From positions 36,581 to 100,580 of the forward strand of contig CADBAY010000008.1 in assembly GCA_902792815.1 (NCBI GenBank): 64,000 nt of DNA. Reading direction: 5' to 3'. Under the pieces are notes generated by a model, which searched no databases, was not told the origin of the DNA, and was given only the letters and a program-made list of their open reading frames with translations. Numbering within the stretch: position 1 is the stretch's first letter; each line of letters opens with the position of its first letter. Below are positions 1-8,391 of the stretch, in pieces. Origin of the DNA: an uncultured Bacteroidia bacterium (lineage in GTDB: Bacteria > Bacteroidota > Bacteroidia > Bacteroidales > UBA932). The position numbers and the translations under genes were made by a program.

Positions 1-1214
1 GGGATTGAGTCGCAGGACGCAGGCCAGCAGAGTCCCTTGTTCTGGCTTACTATCGAAGCTGCAGTATATTGCGGAATCATGAATCCGCTGTTGAGCCCCG
101 GGTTGGCAACCAGATACTTGGGCAGGCCGCGAAGACCGTGGATCAGCTGGTAGGTACGCCTTTCGGATATGCTGGCCAGTTCCGACATGGCTATGGACAG
201 AGCGTCCATGGGAATTGCGATGGGCTCGCCGTGGAAATTGCCCGCCGATATTACCATATCTTCGTCGGGGAAGATGTTGGGGTTGTCGGTGGCCGAGTTT
301 ATCTCATTCTCAATAACCGATTTGACATAAAGGATATTGTCTTTGACCGCACCGTGCACCTGGGGGATGCACCGGAAACTGTAAGGGTCCTGCACGTGCT
401 CTTTGGGCCGGTTAATAAGTTCGCTGCCCTTAAGGATTTCGCAGAAGCGTTCGCCTGTAAGGATCTGTCCTTTGTGGGGGCGGAGATGATGTGTAAGGGG
501 CAGGAAAGGCTCGATTCGTCCGTCGTAGGCATCGAGCGACATTGCACCAATCAGGTCGGCCCAGCGCGACAGGCGCATGCTCTTGAGCAGCGACCATACC
601 GCGTGTGCACTCATGAACTGCGTGCCGTTGAGCAGCGCGAGGCCTTCTTTGGACTGCAGAACGATGGGCTCCCATCCTTTTTCGGCCCATACTTCGGAGG
701 CTTGACGTATCTTGCCCTGATACAATACTTCACCAAGGCCCAGCAGCGGCAGGCTCAAGTGGGCCAGAGGAGCCAGGTCTCCCGATGCACCGAGCGAGCC
801 CTGCTGGTACACCACCGGGAGAATGTCCTCGTTGAACATGTCTATCAGCCTCTGTACAGTTTTCAGCTGCGCCCCGGAGTGTCCGTATGAAAGGCTCTGC
901 GCCTTGAGGAAGAGCATGAGCTTGACTATCTTGGGGCGTACCGTAGGGCCGGCTCCGCATGCGTGCGACACTACCAGATTGTACTGTAGCTGCGAGAGTT
1001 CGTCAGAGGGGATGGTTACGTTGCACAGTGAGCCGAATCCGGTGGTAATGCCGTACAACGGCCTGTTGATGTCTTCCATCTTGCTGTCAAGGTACTTGCG
1101 GCACTTGACTATGGCATCGACGGCTTCATCGGATAGCGCAAGAGTATATTTTCCGTCAATTATTTCTTTCAGTCGCTCCAGCGAGATATGCTTGGTTGAA
1201 ATGTAGTGTATCAT
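1..1214 (-). CDS. hutH: Histidine ammonia-lyase, 3' end outside window
   Basis: This enzyme deaminates L-histidine to urocanate, the first step of cytoplasmic histidine degradation. About 404 codons are visible, against a usual length near 500. The reverse-strand translation begins MIHYISTKHISLERL, has the YGITTGFG motif near residues 53-60, and carries the Ala143-Ser144-Gly145 triad within GASGDLAPLAH that cyclises to the MIO electrophile. The start is set by an ATGA overlap with the hutU stop (ATG at 1214-1212, TGA at 1213-1211), which implies translational coupling. It is the third gene of ftcD-hutU-hutH. The C-terminus, and any hutI (imidazolonepropionase), would lie left of the window. 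Confidence 0.96.
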   Translation of the reverse strand, partial: MIHYISTKHISLERLKEIIDGKYTLALSDEAVDAIVKCRKYLDSKMEDINRPLYGITTGFGSLCNVTIPSDELSQLQYNLVVSHACGAGPTVRPKIVKLMLFLKAQSLSYGHSGAQLKTVQRLIDMFNEDILPVVYQQGSLGASGDLAPLAHLSLPLLGLGEVLYQGKIRQASEVWAEKGWEPIVLQSKEGLALLNGTQFMSAHAVWSLLKSMRLSRWADLIGAMSLDAYDGRIEPFLPLTHHLRPHKGQILTGERFCEILKGSELINRPKEHVQDPYSFRCIPQVHGAVKDNILYVKSVIENEINSATDNPNIFPDEDMVISAGNFHGEPIAIPMDALSIAMSELASISERRTYQLIHGLRGLPKYLVANPGLNSGFMIPQYTAASIVSQNKGLCWPASCDSI

Positions 1215-3232
1215 ATTTTTTTCAAAGTTTTAAGTATCAAAGAATCGTCTGCCGCGTTTGGAAGGGTGACGCGGAGCAGGGGAGTGCGGGCCATCTCCCT
1301 CTCGATTGCCGTGCGTGCGCCGTCGTTGCGGGCCCAGCTGCGGCGGGCTATACCGTTGTTAACATCCCAGAAGAGCATCTCGCGAATATGCCTGTCGCTG
1401 TCGGCACTGCCGTCGATGAGCATACCGAATCCGCCGTTGATAACTTCTCCCCAGCCAACGCCTCCTCCGTTGTGGATAGAGACCCAGGTGGCACCGCGGA
1501 ATGAATCACCTATGACATTTTGCACCGCCATGTCGGCTGTGAACTGAGAGCCGTCGTAGATGTTGGAAGTCTCGCGGAAGGGGGAATCGGTGCCGGAGAC
1601 GTCGTGATGGTCGCGGCCCAGGACGATGGGGCCCTTGATTTGGCCTTTGCGGATGGCGTCGTTGAACGCAAGCGCTATTTTGGTGCGTCCTTCGCAGTCG
1701 GCGTAGAGGATGCGTGCCTGTGAGCCTACCACCAGATGGTTGCGGCCTGCTTCACGTATCCAGCGTATATTGTCGCGCATTTGCGGGGCGATATCCTCGG
1801 GGGCGTTTGCTGCAATCTGAGTCAGCACTTCTACGGCAAGCTCGTCGCTCTTCTCCAAGTCGGCGGGATCTTCGCTCATGCATACCCAGCGGAACGGACC
1901 GAAGCCGAAGTCGAAATAGAGAGGCCCCATAATATCCTGTACATAAGAAGGATAACGGAACCGTCCATCGGGCAGCACTACGTCCGCTCCGGCTCGGGAA
2001 CTCTCGAGCAGGAAAGCGTTGCCATAGTCGAAGAAGTACATTCCGCGGGCGGACAGGGAGTTGATAGCCGCTACCTGCCTTCGCAGTGAAGCGCGAACCG
2101 CCTCTTTGAAACGCTCCGGCTCTTCGGCCATCATGCGTTTTGACTCGTCGAGGCTGTAACCGGCGGGGTAGTATCCACCTGCCCAGGGGTTGTGAAGCGA
2201 TGTCTGGTCGGAGCCAAGATCGACGTTGACGCCTTCGGCCGCCAGTCTCTCCCAAAGGTCAACTACGTTGCCCACGTATGCGAGCGATACGGTTTCTTTA
2301 CTTTCGACGGCCTTGCGGATGCGGGGGATGAGCTCGTCCAGGTCATCGTGCAGTTCATCTACCCATCCTTGCTCGTAGCGCTTGCGGGCGGCCTTCGGAT
2401 TGATTTCCGCCGTTACGCTCACCACACCGGCGATGTTGCCCGCCTTAGGCTGGGCGCCCGACATTCCTCCCAGGCCGGCCGTCACAAAGAGCATCCCGCT
2501 TCTGTCGTCCCCGCTTATGCCTCTCTTTTTGAGCTGTTTGCGGGCTGCGTTCATAACGGTAATGGTAGTGCCGTGCACAATGCCCTGGGGGCCGATGTAC
2601 ATGTAAGATCCGGCGGTCATCTGCCCGTACTGGCTCACTCCGAGGGCGTTGAATATCTCCCAATGGTCCTGCGAGGAGTAATTGGGGATGACCATGCCGT
2701 TGGTGACTATAACACGGGGTGCATCCTTATGCGAGGGGAATAGTCCCAGTGGATGCCCGGAGTACATGGCCAGGGTCTGCTCTTCGGTCATGGTGGCAAG
2801 GTACTGCATGGTCAGGCGGTACTGCGCCCAGTTCTGGAAGATGGCTCCGTTGCCTCCGTAAATGATGAGTTCGTGCGGGTGCTGGGCGACGCGGGGATCC
2901 AGGTTGTTTTGGATCATGGCCATGATGGCAGCCGCCTGAGCGCACTTTGCCGGATACTCGTCAATCGGCCTGGCGTACATGTCGTATGACGGGCGGAACC
3001 GGTACATATAGATGCGGCCGTAACGATGCAACTCCTCTGCAAACTCAGGCGCAAGGACTGCATGGTGCTTTGAGGGGAAATAGCGCAGGGCATTGCGAAG
3101 GGCCAGCGCTTTTTCTTTCTCGGACAGTATATCTTTGCGGCGGGGTGCGTGGTTAATTGATGTGTCGTATGGGCGGGGCTGGGGCAGAATGTCGGGAATG
3201 CCCGCAAGGATTTCTTCCTGGAATGCGTTCAT
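1211..3232 (-). CDS. hutU: Urocanate hydratase (673 aa, long form)
   Basis: Urocanase adds water to urocanate to give 4-imidazolone-5-propionate, using tightly bound NAD+. The 673-residue protein matches the long urocanase form rather than the roughly 550-residue proteobacterial type. Landmarks are IYGGNGAIFQNWAQYRLTM near residue 125, the NAD-binding GLGGMSGAQPKAGN stretch near residue 250, the FDFGFGPFRWVCMS active-site segment near residue 440 and a C-terminal IHNGGGVGWGEVINGGFG motif. Its ATG overlaps the ftcD stop by one base (TAATG) and its stop overlaps the hutH start, so the three genes are translationally coupled. Confidence 0.97.
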   Translation of the reverse strand: MNAFQEEILAGIPDILPQPRPYDTSINHAPRRKDILSEKEKALALRNALRYFPSKHHAVLAPEFAEELHRYGRIYMYRFRPSYDMYARPIDEYPAKCAQAAAIMAMIQNNLDPRVAQHPHELIIYGGNGAIFQNWAQYRLTMQYLATMTEEQTLAMYSGHPLGLFPSHKDAPRVIVTNGMVIPNYSSQDHWEIFNALGVSQYGQMTAGSYMYIGPQGIVHGTTITVMNAARKQLKKRGISGDDRSGMLFVTAGLGGMSGAQPKAGNIAGVVSVTAEINPKAARKRYEQGWVDELHDDLDELIPRIRKAVESKETVSLAYVGNVVDLWERLAAEGVNVDLGSDQTSLHNPWAGGYYPAGYSLDESKRMMAEEPERFKEAVRASLRRQVAAINSLSARGMYFFDYGNAFLLESSRAGADVVLPDGRFRYPSYVQDIMGPLYFDFGFGPFRWVCMSEDPADLEKSDELAVEVLTQIAANAPEDIAPQMRDNIRWIREAGRNHLVVGSQARILYADCEGRTKIALAFNDAIRKGQIKGPIVLGRDHHDVSGTDSPFRETSNIYDGSQFTADMAVQNVIGDSFRGATWVSIHNGGGVGWGEVINGGFGMLIDGSADSDRHIREMLFWDVNNGIARRSWARNDGARTAIEREMARTPLLRVTLPNAADDSLILKTLKKI

Positions 3233-4938
3233 TATAAGTCGATATTGCTGTTAACTGCATCAAGAACTTGGGCTTCGAGTTTGAGCGCCTCGGCTTCGAT
3301 CTGGTCGGCGCGCTTCAGAAGGGGCTCCGCAGAGCTTTTATCTTTCAGGCCTGCTGAATTGATGCGTACATTGAGCCTGGCGCCACGGATACCTGCCACT
3401 GCGGCGAGTGCGGCGACTCCGGCATCGGAAGCCGAGGCGGGATTGCCGGTGCGTGCCATGGCAAGAGAGAGAGGAAGTGCTTTCAGCGATGCCTCCATGG
3501 TGCGCAGGGGAACCGATGCGGCATAAAGGGTGGCCTCTTCGAGCGCTGCTGCGCGGATGGCCTTTTCTTCGTCGGTGCCTTTGGGCAGTGAGAGGGCGTC
3601 CATTATGCGGTTGAATGCAGCAGTGTCTTCATCTACCAGCGAGAGCAGCTCGTCGATGAGTGCCTGTCCCTTCTCGGCAACATCGGAGAATTCTTTCCAC
3701 CGCTCGTCCCAGCCTCTTTTGTGCGACGAGAGGTTGGCTACCATTGTGGCCAGAGCAGCGCCCAGGGCTCCCATGGCAGCCGAAACGCTGCCGCCGCCAG
3801 GTGCCGCCGACTCGGAGGCTGTCTCGCGGGTGAAGTCTTTGACGCTCATCCTCACGAGCCTTTCACGTGCGGCGGCCTCTTCGGGGCTCTCCATCAGGTA
3901 TTCGATAACCTTCTGGCGCGGATCGAAAGGTTTAAGGTCGTCCAGGGACATGGATTTTACCGCTATCTTGATTATTTCATCTTCACTGATTCCGAGGGAG
4001 CGCTGTTGCTTTGCAAGATAGAACTTGCCGGCGTCGATGAGGACTTTTTTAGGCACCAGGCCTACAATTTCCGCCCCCGTAACCCTGAGCCCGCGTGCTG
4101 CGGCTGCGCGGCTCACTTCTTCAAATGCTATGTGCAGGGGTGTAGCGGCTATGTCGGTGATGTTCATCGATACCTGGGCAATGCCGTATTCATCGATGTA
4201 CCAGCCGATTGCTTTACATCCCTTGAGGGTGCCGGGAATCCATATCTGCTGCCCGTTCTCGTCTTTGAGAAGCTTGCCGGTGAGGGAGCCGCCCTCGCGC
4301 GCTTTGCGCCCCTTTTCGCGCACATCGAAGGCTATGGCCATGGCGCGGCGGGTAGATGTGGTGTTGAGGTTGTAGTTTACAGCTATAAGGAAATTGCGGG
4401 CGCCCACGTTGGTGGCTCCGGTGCGCTCCGCGGTTTCGTTCCAAGTATCACAAAAGTCGGGCTTGCGGGCCGGATCGGCCATTTTTTCGGGGAGAGCTTC
4501 ATACTCGCCGGCGCGGCATACCGCCAGGTTGCGCCTTTCGGGTTTCAAAGCGGCCGCTTCGTAGCAATAGCAGGGGATGCCCAGTTCTTTAAACAGACGT
4601 TCGGCAAGGCCGCGTGCAAGCTCTGCACATTCTTCAAGGGTGATTCCGGCCACGGGGATAAGCGGAAGCACGTCGGTGGCGCCGCTGCGCGGATGGGCCC
4701 CGTGATGGGTGCGCATGTCGATGAGTTCTGCCGCCTTTGCGGCTCCGCGGAAGGCGGCTTCCAGTACGTAATCCGGTTCTCCCACGAACGTCACTACGGT
4801 GCGGTTGGTGGCCTCGCCGGGATCGACGTCCAGTACTTTTACTTCCTTTACCGATGCAATTGCTTGAACTATACGGTCTATGACCGAACGGTCGCGTCCC
4901 TCGCTGAAATTAGGCACGCATTCGATGATTCTTTTCAT
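3232..4938 (-). CDS. ftcD: Bifunctional glutamate formimidoyltransferase / formimidoyl-THF cyclodeaminase
   Basis: This enzyme moves the formimino group of formiminoglutamate to tetrahydrofolate and then deaminates it to 5,10-methenyl-THF, linking histidine breakdown to one-carbon metabolism. The 568-residue product has both domains. The transferase half (about residues 1-300) starts RIIECVPNFSEGRD and contains HHGAHPRSGATDVLP. The cyclodeaminase half (about 360-560) contains FTRETASESAAPGGGSVSAA. It is first in the hut operon, with a strong promoter 26-55 bp upstream. In many bacteria these two activities are separate genes; the fusion is common in Bacteroidota and animals. Confidence 0.96.
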   Translation of the reverse strand: MKRIIECVPNFSEGRDRSVIDRIVQAIASVKEVKVLDVDPGEATNRTVVTFVGEPDYVLEAAFRGAAKAAELIDMRTHHGAHPRSGATDVLPLIPVAGITLEECAELARGLAERLFKELGIPCYCYEAAALKPERRNLAVCRAGEYEALPEKMADPARKPDFCDTWNETAERTGATNVGARNFLIAVNYNLNTTSTRRAMAIAFDVREKGRKAREGGSLTGKLLKDENGQQIWIPGTLKGCKAIGWYIDEYGIAQVSMNITDIAATPLHIAFEEVSRAAAARGLRVTGAEIVGLVPKKVLIDAGKFYLAKQQRSLGISEDEIIKIAVKSMSLDDLKPFDPRQKVIEYLMESPEEAAARERLVRMSVKDFTRETASESAAPGGGSVSAAMGALGAALATMVANLSSHKRGWDERWKEFSDVAEKGQALIDELLSLVDEDTAAFNRIMDALSLPKGTDEEKAIRAAALEEATLYAASVPLRTMEASLKALPLSLAMARTGNPASASDAGVAALAAVAGIRGARLNVRINSAGLKDKSSAEPLLKRADQIEAEALKLEAQVLDAVNSNIDL

Positions 4939-4963
4939 TATTTGTGGTTATCAGTTTTATTCC

Positions 4964-4993
4964 CAAATATAGAGAGTTTTTTGCTCATTCAAA
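4964..4993 (-). promoter_or_regulatory. Promoter of the ftcD-hutU-hutH operon
   Basis: Read on the minus strand there is TTTG (4993-4990), an 18-base spacer, and a perfect TATATTTG -7 box (4971-4964). This matches the Bacteroidota TTTG / TAnnTTTG promoter and leaves a leader of roughly 20 nt before the ftcD ATG at 4938. Confidence 0.75.
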
Positions 4994-5013
4994 ACAATTT
5001 CTTGCTATATTTA
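4980..5013 (+). promoter_or_regulatory. Promoter of the YitT-family gene
   Basis: TTTG at 4980-4983, a 22-base spacer, and TATATTTA at 5006-5013 match the Bacteroidota -33/-7 pattern with one mismatch. It overlaps the divergent hut promoter, so the two may compete or share control. Confidence 0.55.
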
Positions 5014-5035
5014 CGGAGTAAAACTAACCGCATAA

Positions 5036-5965
5036 ATGAAAGACATACTTCGATATTTAACTACTTTCAAATTCTGGAAGGAGTTATTTATTATGACCCT
5101 TGGCATGATGATAGCTGCCGCTGCAGTGTATTATTTCATGATACCCAGCAAGTTGGTTCTGGGCTCCATCTCCGGCTTGTCAATCGTTATCTCCAATCTT
5201 TTCGGCCTGGCCGGCATTACTGTCAAAGTTTCGGTGGTGGTTATGGTCATAAATGCCATACTCCTTATAATGGCCTGGATACTTATCGGCAAGGAGTTCG
5301 GCGCCAAAACGGTTTATACGGCCATGATTCTCGGCCCGCTTCTGGAATTCTGGGAGAAGGTTCTTCCTTATGAGAAGCTCATAGAGCCCGGAATGAACTC
5401 AGTTATGGGGGAGCCGCTGCTTGACCTTCTGTGCTTCGTTCTTGTGGTGAGTATTTCGCAGACCATACTCTTCCATATCAATGCCTCCACCGGAGGGCTT
5501 GACATACTTGCCAAGATTGTTAACAAGTACCTGCATTTCGATATTGGAGTGTCGGTTACGGTGGCGGGAGCTATTATATGCTGTACGGCATTCACTATCA
5601 ATCCTTTCCGTATGGTGGTAACTGGTCTGGTGGGTACTTGGATGAACGGGCTGGCAATCGATTATTTCACCGCCAGTATCAACAAGCGCAAGCGTGTGTG
5701 CATAATCTCAAGTGAACACGAGCGTCTCCGTAAGTACATAATAGAAACGCTCCACCGCGGCTGCAGCTTATATCAAGTCAAGGGCGGATACAGCCAGGAA
5801 GTGAACATCGAAATCCAGGCCCTGCTTACGCAGGAAGAGTTTTCGAGCTTGATGAATCTTATCCGTAACGAGAAGATCCAAGCCTTCATAACCGCCGGAA
5901 ACGTGAGCGAAGTTTACGGCCTTTGGAATAACGAAAAGCACCACAAGCGTTTAAAGGGCTCTTGA
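5036..5965 (+). CDS. YitT family integral membrane protein (DUF161 + DUF2179)
   Basis: This 309-residue inner-membrane protein has about six hydrophobic segments in residues 15-210 (for example TLGMMIAAAAVYYFMIPSK and VSVTVAGAIICCTAFTI), with the family STGGLDILAK signature near residue 155. A soluble C-terminal domain of about 85 residues (RVCIISSEHERLRKYIIETL onward) resembles DUF2179. The molecular function of YitT proteins is not established. It is transcribed alone and divergently from the hut operon, and the next gene has its own promoter. Confidence 0.9.
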   Translation: MKDILRYLTTFKFWKELFIMTLGMMIAAAAVYYFMIPSKLVLGSISGLSIVISNLFGLAGITVKVSVVVMVINAILLIMAWILIGKEFGAKTVYTAMILGPLLEFWEKVLPYEKLIEPGMNSVMGEPLLDLLCFVLVVSISQTILFHINASTGGLDILAKIVNKYLHFDIGVSVTVAGAIICCTAFTINPFRMVVTGLVGTWMNGLAIDYFTASINKRKRVCIISSEHERLRKYIIETLHRGCSLYQVKGGYSQEVNIEIQALLTQEEFSSLMNLIRNEKIQAFITAGNVSEVYGLWNNEKHHKRLKGS

Positions 5966-5968
5966 GCG

Positions 5969-6000
5969 TTTGTATTTTTGTTCTAAAATGTTTATTTTTG
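5969..6000 (+). promoter_or_regulatory. Promoter of the duplicated lipoprotein gene
   Basis: TTTG at 5969-5972, a 20-base spacer and TATTTTTG at 5993-6000 form a consensus Bacteroidota promoter 23 bases upstream of the ATG at 6024. A longer in-frame reading from 5970 would place the promoter inside the coding region, which supports the later start. Confidence 0.65.
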
Positions 6001-6023
6001 AAGGTTATTCAATTACACAGACG

Positions 6024-6938
6024 ATGAAAAGAACGCTTATGATTGTAGCGGCTGTTGCCGCCTTGTTTGCAACTTCTTGCAAGAAACCCGTCAATCCCGA
6101 CCTTCCTACCATTAACTGGGCTTCCAATCCCGGTTTCGCCCAGCAGGAACTTGCTCCCGGCCTTGACGGCGCTATAGCTGTCTCTGCTCCCGGAAAGATC
6201 GATATGCTTACCATTACGCTCGGCCTTGGCGATTATGCTATCCTGGCCAATCCTTACATTGGAGTCTCTTCCAACAAGGGTTCCGGTTCCAAAACCAGCC
6301 CGGTGTTCGATGTGGTGGATGACAGTACGGTGGCTTCGTTCCTCCAGAGTCTGGGCATGTCTGCCGGATCGTCGCTCAGGGGCAAGACTCTTACCAATCT
6401 TGACCTTGTGAAGATTCTCGAGACTCTCATCAAGGGACAGCCGGTGGCCAACAATACCAGCTTCACCATGAAGATTGACCTCAAGGACCAGGCCGGCAAT
6501 GCCAAGACCGCAACCGCCAAGTTCCACTTTACTTCCGCTCCTTCGTTTGTGTGGGACAACAATGCCAGCTTTGCGATTGTCGATCTCAACGAGGCCCAGA
6601 CACCTGCCAAGATCAAGCTCTCCGCTCCCGGAAAGGTTGACAAGTTTACCATCACCCTCGAGAATGGTGCCGACTCCAAGCTCGTCGATTACATAAAGAA
6701 CCGCACAACAGGCGGCAAAACCGTTATCGACCTGATCGGAGACGCAACGGTGGCATCTTCTTTCAAGAAGTATTTCCCTGCCGGAGATGCAATCGCCGGC
6801 AAGACCGAGGCTCTTCTGGACTTCTCGTTCATGTATGACCTTAAGTACGACATGGGTGCTTCGACCAACGTGTTTACCTTGTCAGTCACCGACAAGAACG
6901 GTAAGAATACGGTAACGCAAGTCAAGTTCAAAAAGTAA
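6024..6938 (+). CDS. Unrecognised lipoprotein with an internal domain duplication
   Basis: The product is 304 residues from the ATG at 6024. It has a type II signal peptide (MKRTLMIVAAVAALFATSC, lipobox ATSC), so it is probably an outer-membrane or surface lipoprotein. I do not recognise the family. The mature part consists of two related halves of roughly 120 residues: each opens with a W-x-N/S-N-x-x-F segment and carries a near-identical SAPGK(I/V)D(M/K)(L/F)TITL block (near residues 55 and 195). Each half then has a V(D/G)D(S/A)TVASFL/SSF-like block and ends in a beta-strand-rich stretch typical of Ig-like folds. A strong bidirectional terminator follows directly. Confidence 0.85.
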   Translation: MKRTLMIVAAVAALFATSCKKPVNPDLPTINWASNPGFAQQELAPGLDGAIAVSAPGKIDMLTITLGLGDYAILANPYIGVSSNKGSGSKTSPVFDVVDDSTVASFLQSLGMSAGSSLRGKTLTNLDLVKILETLIKGQPVANNTSFTMKIDLKDQAGNAKTATAKFHFTSAPSFVWDNNASFAIVDLNEAQTPAKIKLSAPGKVDKFTITLENGADSKLVDYIKNRTTGGKTVIDLIGDATVASSFKKYFPAGDAIAGKTEALLDFSFMYDLKYDMGASTNVFTLSVTDKNGKNTVTQVKFKK

Positions 6939-6940
6939 TA

Positions 6941-6970
6941 AAAAAGGCTCCGAGCGATCGGAGCCTTTTT
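6941..6970. terminator. Bidirectional intrinsic terminator
   Basis: A perfect 13-bp inverted repeat (arms 6941-6953 and 6958-6970, 4-base loop) has a GC-rich core flanked by five A and five T. It works in both directions: for the lipoprotein gene on the plus strand, and for the minus-strand gene whose remnant ends at 6974. Confidence 0.9.
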
Positions 6971-6973
6971 CGT

Positions 6974-7072
6974 TTATTTGCTGAACCATTGCAGCGATTG
7001 CCGGCATAGTTCGCTGACCGCTGCCCAGTCGCCTGCGGCAATTACGGCCTTAGGGAACAGTTTGGAGCCCCA
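6974..7072 (-). pseudogene. 3' remnant resembling KDPG aldolase C-terminus
   Basis: On the minus strand a frame that is open from 7072 encodes WGSKLFPKAVIAAGDWAAV followed by SELCRQSLQWFSK, then TAA at 6976-6974. The GSKLFPK-x-(V/I)-x-AGDW pattern is what I recall for the C-terminus of 2-dehydro-3-deoxy-phosphogluconate aldolase (eda); this is recognition from memory, not a search. A TGA at 7075-7073 closes the frame upstream. It overlaps the 3' end of the truncated GH43 gene in another frame. The simplest reading is that a deletion, or an assembly misjoin, fused the start of one gene to the end of another. Confidence 0.55.
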
Positions 7073-7784
7073 TCACTATCCTTTCTTCCCAAGGTCCGAG
7101 GGGAGTCTCGCTCCTTAGCACGGTCTGCCAGCCTGTGGCAACACCGCCCGCGGGGGCGAAGATGTAGTATTTCCCGTCACGCTTGTAAAACTTGGTGCCT
7201 TCTATCGTGGGCTGGTTGTCGTGACCGTCATAGACTATCCTTGAAGGCGCCAGCAAGCGTGAGCCGTCAGGGGCCATGTGAGCAACGAGTATTACGCTTT
7301 TAAGTCCGGCTCTGGAACCCGCCAGGGCGTGCGACAGCCAGGCGTTTCCGTCATCGTCCCAGAGAGGGCAGGGGTCTATGAATCCTTTGCCGCGCACCAG
7401 CCATACGGGGTCTTCCCACCGGCTCCTTGGGTCTTGCGTGCGCACCATGAAGATTCCGCGGTCGGGATCCCCTACGAATATGTAGAACCATCCTTCGTGG
7501 TAACGGATAGCCGGTGCCCACACACCCTCGCCATGCTGGAGGGGCTGATCGTAACAGGTTAGCGCATAGTTGTTTAGCGTCCAGTGAACCAGGTCACGTG
7601 AATGCAGTATGGGCAGCCCTGGGAAGCAGTTGAACGACGAAGCGGTCATCCAGTAATCCTCCCCGACCCTGCACACGTCCGGATCGCTGTAGTCCATGTG
7701 GAGGACGGGGTTGGTATAATACTGCTGCGCCCGGCCGTTGATTGAGATGGCCAGGAAAGCTACAAAGGCAAGGAGGCGTCTCAT
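7050..7784 (-). CDS. Glycoside hydrolase family 43 (GH43), C-terminally truncated
   Basis: GH43 enzymes are five-bladed beta-propellers that release xylose or arabinose from plant glycans. The 244 residues begin with a signal peptide (MRRLLAFVAFLAISINGRAQ). They retain the catalytic-base Asp region (YTNPVLHMDYSDPDVCR), the pKa-modulating Asp region (FIDPCPLWDDDGNAWLS) and the general-acid Glu (TIEGTKFYKRDGKYYIFAP). Family members of this kind are usually about 500 residues or more. Homology stops at about EERIVMG, followed by an unrelated QTVP and a stop exactly where a second gene's 3' end begins. It lies 10 bases downstream of the nicotinamidase gene on the same strand. The last propeller blade and any accessory domain are missing, so activity is doubtful. 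Confidence 0.8.
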   Translation of the reverse strand: MRRLLAFVAFLAISINGRAQQYYTNPVLHMDYSDPDVCRVGEDYWMTASSFNCFPGLPILHSRDLVHWTLNNYALTCYDQPLQHGEGVWAPAIRYHEGWFYIFVGDPDRGIFMVRTQDPRSRWEDPVWLVRGKGFIDPCPLWDDDGNAWLSHALAGSRAGLKSVILVAHMAPDGSRLLAPSRIVYDGHDNQPTIEGTKFYKRDGKYYIFAPAGGVATGWQTVLRSETPLGPWEERIVMGLQTVP

Positions 7785-7794
7785 CGCCCCCGGA

Positions 7795-8340
7795 TTACCA
7801 GGCGAGGATGCCGTTCTCGGCCATAAAAGCGACCACGCTCTCGTGGCTCTCGAACTTTGCGGTTCCGCCGAGGAAAACCTTTACGGTAAAACCGATCTGC
7901 TGGCTTATTTCGTAAAGCTTCTTGAGGGTTTCGAGCACGCAGTACTCTGCAGCGATACCGCATACCACAACCTCGTCGCCGGGCTCGAACAGATCTTGAT
8001 TCTCAGGATCGAAACCTACGAAGGCTCCATATTCCTCCCTCTCGGGCAGACGCCCTTTGAGAATGAAACGCATGCGGCTCTCGTCCAGACCCTCGAACAC
8101 GTTGTCCGGAATGGAAGCTCCGGCGGTGTGATGAACGCAGTGCACGGGCCAGGGGCCGCCCTGCTCCTTGAAAGAGCAGTGATTCACCGGATGCCAGTCG
8201 AGGGTGAAATACACAAGGTCGAAATCGTTCTTTACTTTGTTGATTTCGGGGATTACCAGATATGCTCCGGGCACTGTGAGAGTGCCGTCTATAAAGTCTT
8301 TCTGCAGATCAACTGCAAGCAAAATCTTTCTGTTGGCCAT
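7795..8340 (-). CDS. pncA: Nicotinamidase / isochorismatase-family hydrolase
   Basis: The 181-residue cytoplasmic protein has the isochorismatase-like fold. Its sequence shows the Asp11-Lys-Cys triad of nicotinamidases: AVDLQKDF, ILKGR, and CGIAAEYC. The DWHP and HCV(H) segments supply metal-binding His/Asp residues typical of PncA, which hydrolyses nicotinamide to nicotinate for NAD+ recycling. The length is slightly shorter than the roughly 200-residue norm. It is divergent from the ABC exporter operon and is followed after 10 bases by the truncated GH43 gene. Confidence 0.88.
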   Translation of the reverse strand: MANRKILLAVDLQKDFIDGTLTVPGAYLVIPEINKVKNDFDLVYFTLDWHPVNHCSFKEQGGPWPVHCVHHTAGASIPDNVFEGLDESRMRFILKGRLPEREEYGAFVGFDPENQDLFEPGDEVVVCGIAAEYCVLETLKKLYEISQQIGFTVKVFLGGTAKFESHESVVAFMAENGILAW

Positions 8341-8359
8341 AGTAAATAATTTAATCGCG

Positions 8360-8385
8360 TAAATATACGAAAAATTGTATATTTG
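8360..8385. promoter_or_regulatory. Divergent -7 boxes for pncA and the ABC exporter
   Basis: On the plus strand TATATTTG at 8378-8385 is a perfect -7 box only six bases before the GTG start of the ABC gene. On the minus strand TATATTTA (8367-8360) is a one-mismatch -7 box for pncA. Clear -33 boxes were not seen for either. Confidence 0.5.
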
Positions 8386-8391
8386 TAGTCC

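Noticed and set aside
69-890. Plus-strand 273-codon frame at the left edge
   Set aside because: It is antisense to hutH, whose MIO motif and overlap with hutU are certain.
3721-5373. Plus-strand open frame of 550 codons across ftcD and the intergenic region
   Set aside because: It is antisense to the clearly recognised ftcD and continues through both promoters into the YitT gene in another frame. The translation has no family features; it reflects GC-biased codon use of the real gene.
5970-6023. N-terminal extension of the duplicated lipoprotein
   Set aside because: It contains the -33 and -7 promoter boxes and precedes a complete signal peptide beginning at 6024.
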